NCBI GenBank assembly: GCA_024699595.1
Contig: JAILPG010000278.1
Location: forward strand, 1 to 11,828
Direction of reading: 5' to 3'
From: Lachnospiraceae bacterium
GTDB lineage: Bacteria; Bacillota_A; Clostridia; Lachnospirales; Lachnospiraceae
Length of the DNA: 11,828 nucleotides
Positions 9,016 through 11,828 of this stretch are shown in pieces. Made by a program: the position numbers and the translations under genes. The notes under the pieces were generated by a model. That model saw only the letters and a program-made list of their open reading frames with translations. It searched no databases and had not been told where the DNA came from. Every line of letters starts with the position of its first letter. Position 1 is the first letter of the stretch.

Positions 9016-11828
9016 ATGAACAGCATCAGATCGGGAGTGTTGATCTATTCAAACGGTAGAGTTGAGTTTGAGCCTCTAAAGAATGTCCTCGAAGCGGATC
9101 ACAACGTATTCGTTGTCAAGCGCAGGGAGGAGATAAGGATTGTTTTAGAAGCCCAGGATATAGATTTTGCACTCGTGGATATTTCCGAAGATACGCAGAT
9201 GAGTCTCGATTTTATAGAGGGGCTTAAGTTAAGTGCGCAGTATCACTCGATCTTAGTCATTGCTTTTCATGACAATCTCACTGAGGAGATAAGAAATGCT
9301 GCCATTAGTGCGGGCATCAGCTACTGTTTCCCATATCCCATAAATCCCCTTAAGCTTAAGAACCTCATGGACATATATGTTTCCACCTACGTGGATGACA
9401 AGAAAAAGCTTTTAAAGAGGGATGAGGCTCATACAAATATCGTAAATGATGTTCTTGATATATTAAACATCGGTGTCATCACCCTTTCCCAGAGGGAAAA
9501 GTTCAGGATCGAATATATAGGCCAAAGAGCCGCGGCTCTTTTGGGGTATGACATTGACGATGATGAGGATAATGACCTTCTTGATAAGGATTTCGATTCC
9601 TTCATTCATCCGGACGATATAGTAAAGTTTTATTCGGCTGTTTCAAGTATCTTTGAAATGGGAAAGCGGATAAGCTTTTCTGCGCGTATTAAGAACGAAA
9701 ACGGGAATTATTACAGCTACGAAGTGCATATCAAGAATTATTCCTATATACACGGAATAAAGATGCTCTCTGTCGTTATCAATTCCATGTCAACAAGCTT
9801 CAGGGAAGATACGGATATATTTGACAGCGCGGAGCGTGACCGTACCAGATACGATCTGCTTACAAATGTCTATAACAAGGACACTTTCTTTGAAGAAACC
9901 GCAAAGATGATAGAAAGCAATCCCGGAAAGACCTATATCGTCTCTATCTGGGATATTGACAGGTTCAAGGCGATAAATGAGATGCTTGGCTCCAAGACGG
10001 GTGACAAGCTCCTCATTGATTTTGCCAATTTCCTAAAGGCCAATCTTGATGATTCGCTGTGTACCTATGGCCGTATAGAGTCGGATCATTTCGTTACCTG
10101 CTGTTCGGCAAGATTCCATGAAAAGGCGGAAAAGAACATAAAGGCCGTTCTGGATTCACAGATAGTATGGCATACGCTGGATAACAGCATCTTCATGCAT
10201 GTCGGGATGTACAGGCTTGACATCAATGACAGGGATGTCGCCATCGCATGCGACCGTGCCACAATGGCGCTGCATGCAATAAAGAACAGTTATGTCAACA
10301 GGATGAACTTCTTCTCACAGGAGATGCGTGAGTCCTTAGTTGTCGAGCAGGAGCTTGTAAAAGAGTCCGAAGATGCTTTTAAGAACGGTGATTTCTATGT
10401 AATGTACCAGCCCATCATCGACGCAAGGACCAGAGAGATAGTTTCCGCTGAGGCTTTGGTCAGATGGAGGAAGGCTGACGGCAGCAGCATATCGCCCGGA
10501 GTGTTCATACCTACCTTTGAGAAAAACGGTATCGTAACCAGGGTCGATCTATATGTGCTTGATAAAGTGTGCGCTTTTCAGGCGGACCGCATAAAAAAAG
10601 GATTAAAGACAGTGCCTGTTTCCGTAAATCTCTCAAGGGTCGACTTCTATGACGAGAAGCTCTATGACAGGCTTACGGGGATCATCAATTCGCATAAGCT
10701 TTCATCAGAACATATCAAATTTGAGATAACCGAGAGCGCTTACATGGATCAGCCCCAGGAGCTTATGAGGGTTATGGACAAGTTAAGGGATGCGGGCTAT
10801 CAGATCCTCATGGACGATTTCGGAAGCGGTTTTTCATCGCTTAACATGCTTAAGGATTTCCCTGTAAACATCCTTAAGATCGACATGAAGTTCATGGATT
10901 CCATAGATGTATCCGAGCGGGCAAGCAATATCCTCTACAGCGTGATAAGGATGGCCAAGTCTATCAATATGCAGATAGTCGCAGAAGGCGTTGAGACGGG
11001 CAACCAGTTCGAGATGTTAAAGAACATGGACTGCGACTGCATCCAGGGCTTCTATTTCTACAAGCCGCTCAAACAGGAGGAATTTGAGGAAAGACTTCAT
11101 GAGCAGGAAAAAGAGATGCCTGCATCGGTCATCAAATCGTTTTACAAGATCCTCCTTTTATCAAGAGATGAAGAGCAGAAGGCAGATCTTGAGTCGCTGT
11201 TTGATTATGAGGCAGAGATCAATCTCTGTGATACCGAGGAAAAAATAGAAGAGATATTAAAGCTGACGTTTACAAACGTCAATCTCATACTGATAGATTA
11301 TGATTCACTTCCCGAGGAGTGCATGAGATTTGTGGAAGTGATACAGCTGAAACCTTTCTACAGCGGGATCCCCTTACTTGCGATCACGCAGATGGCTAAT
11401 CTTGAAAACTTTGAGAGGTTTATCAAGGATGACTGCATCGCCGACATAATCATCCGTCCGTATAACCGGACAGTACTAAAGCAGCGTATCCGAAGGACCA
11501 TTGATTACTACGGCGTTGAGAATGAGCGAAGAGCCATTACGCTTCTAAGAAAGAGCGTTCTGTTAAGGCAGCAGATGAATTCTTTCTTTGAGGATTCATT
11601 AACGGGTATCGCAAGGGTAGTAGTGGAACAGGATGCCGACCTTACGCTTAAGGAGATCTCCTACGTAAATGACAGGTTCCTAAACCTCCATATGATAACG
11701 CTTGATGAAGCCTTAAGAAAAGGCAAGCTTTCGGATCTCATGCCGCATATGATGTTCCCTGAGGTTGACAGCGTGGAAAAGAGCGTTCATGAGGCTGTCA
11801 GGGAGAATAAGCATTTTATCACCAAGGC
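9016..11828 (+). CDS. Multidomain cyclic-di-GMP protein: receiver-like, PAS, degenerate GGDEF, EAL, receiver-like, PAS (3' end outside window)
   Basis: The frame is open for 937 codons and leaves the window. The domains in order are: pseudo-receiver (about 5-115; D55 is present but the acidic pair is lost and Lys is replaced by Y107-P108), PAS (about 140-255, with H-P-D-D at 198-201), GGDEF (about 278-435), EAL (about 448-690), a second receiver-like domain (about 711-835; D718 and D761 present, R814 in place of Lys), and the start of another PAS (855 on). The GGDEF signature is degenerate (E-S-D-H-F at 355-359), so cyclase activity is unlikely; it may still bind GTP. The EAL domain keeps E479, N538, E570, D600, D601, K621, E657/E660 and Q677, so c-di-GMP phosphodiesterase activity is expected. 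No membrane helices are seen, implying a cytoplasmic sensor. GAGG at 9006-9009, six bases before the ATG, supports the start. Confidence 0.9.
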   Translation, partial: MNSIRSGVLIYSNGRVEFEPLKNVLEADHNVFVVKRREEIRIVLEAQDIDFALVDISEDTQMSLDFIEGLKLSAQYHSILVIAFHDNLTEEIRNAAISAGISYCFPYPINPLKLKNLMDIYVSTYVDDKKKLLKRDEAHTNIVNDVLDILNIGVITLSQREKFRIEYIGQRAAALLGYDIDDDEDNDLLDKDFDSFIHPDDIVKFYSAVSSIFEMGKRISFSARIKNENGNYYSYEVHIKNYSYIHGIKMLSVVINSMSTSFREDTDIFDSAERDRTRYDLLTNVYNKDTFFEETAKMIESNPGKTYIVSIWDIDRFKAINEMLGSKTGDKLLIDFANFLKANLDDSLCTYGRIESDHFVTCCSARFHEKAEKNIKAVLDSQIVWHTLDNSIFMHVGMYRLDINDRDVAIACDRATMALHAIKNSYVNRMNFFSQEMRESLVVEQELVKESEDAFKNGDFYVMYQPIIDARTREIVSAEALVRWRKADGSSISPGVFIPTFEKNGIVTRVDLYVLDKVCAFQADRIKKGLKTVPVSVNLSRVDFYDEKLYDRLTGIINSHKLSSEHIKFEITESAYMDQPQELMRVMDKLRDAGYQILMDDFGSGFSSLNMLKDFPVNILKIDMKFMDSIDVSERASNILYSVIRMAKSINMQIVAEGVETGNQFEMLKNMDCDCIQGFYFYKPLKQEEFEERLHEQEKEMPASVIKSFYKILLLSRDEEQKADLESLFDYEAEINLCDTEEKIEEILKLTFTNVNLILIDYDSLPEECMRFVEVIQLKPFYSGIPLLAITQMANLENFERFIKDDCIADIIIRPYNRTVLKQRIRRTIDYYGVENERRAITLLRKSVLLRQQMNSFFEDSLTGIARVVVEQDADLTLKEISYVNDRFLNLHMITLDEALRKGKLSDLMPHMMFPEVDSVEKSVHEAVRENKHFITK

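Overview
The window reads as an ordinary chromosomal stretch from an anaerobic Firmicute, most likely a gut or rumen member of the Lachnospiraceae. This rests on moderate GC with frequent ATA and AGA/AGG codons, AGGAGG-type ribosome sites, close protein-level resemblance to clostridial families, and many phosphorelay and cyclic-di-GMP genes. Every gene I can support is on the + strand. I see no rRNA, tRNA, CRISPR array, insertion sequence, prophage or classical defence gene.

Region 1 (1-4106) looks like one operon of five tightly spaced genes: the 3' end of a gene with an HPt phosphotransfer domain (probably the tail of a hybrid histidine kinase), a stand-alone CheY-like receiver, a 74-residue two-helix membrane protein, a membrane-anchored extracellular transglutaminase-like protein, and a TPR-repeat protein with an unrecognised N-terminal domain. 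Gaps between the last four genes are 1-5 nt. The layout suggests a phosphorelay whose receiver has no DNA-binding or enzymatic output, co-expressed with an envelope module of unknown role.

Region 2 (4107-5571) has a 133-nt leader with a possible extended -10 promoter and a foldable stem, followed by an SPFH (band 7/flotillin-like) gene of the YdjI or 'virion core protein' type. Its C-terminus carries three zinc ribbons, the first two being a recent-looking tandem duplication.

Region 3 (5572-8897) holds a perfect 28-nt palindrome just before the ribosome site of carB. CarB is a full-length carbamoyl-phosphate synthase large subunit with both ATP-grasp halves and the regulatory MGS domain. carA is not adjacent on either side.

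Region 4 (8898-11828) starts with a probable terminator for carB and a possible -10 element, then a large gene that runs off the window end. Its product is a multidomain cyclic-di-GMP protein with the order pseudo-receiver, PAS, degenerate GGDEF, apparently active EAL, second receiver-like domain, PAS.

The points most worth following are the output-less phosphorelay/transglutaminase/TPR operon, the palindrome in front of carB, and the EAL protein with receiver-like domains on both sides of its catalytic core.
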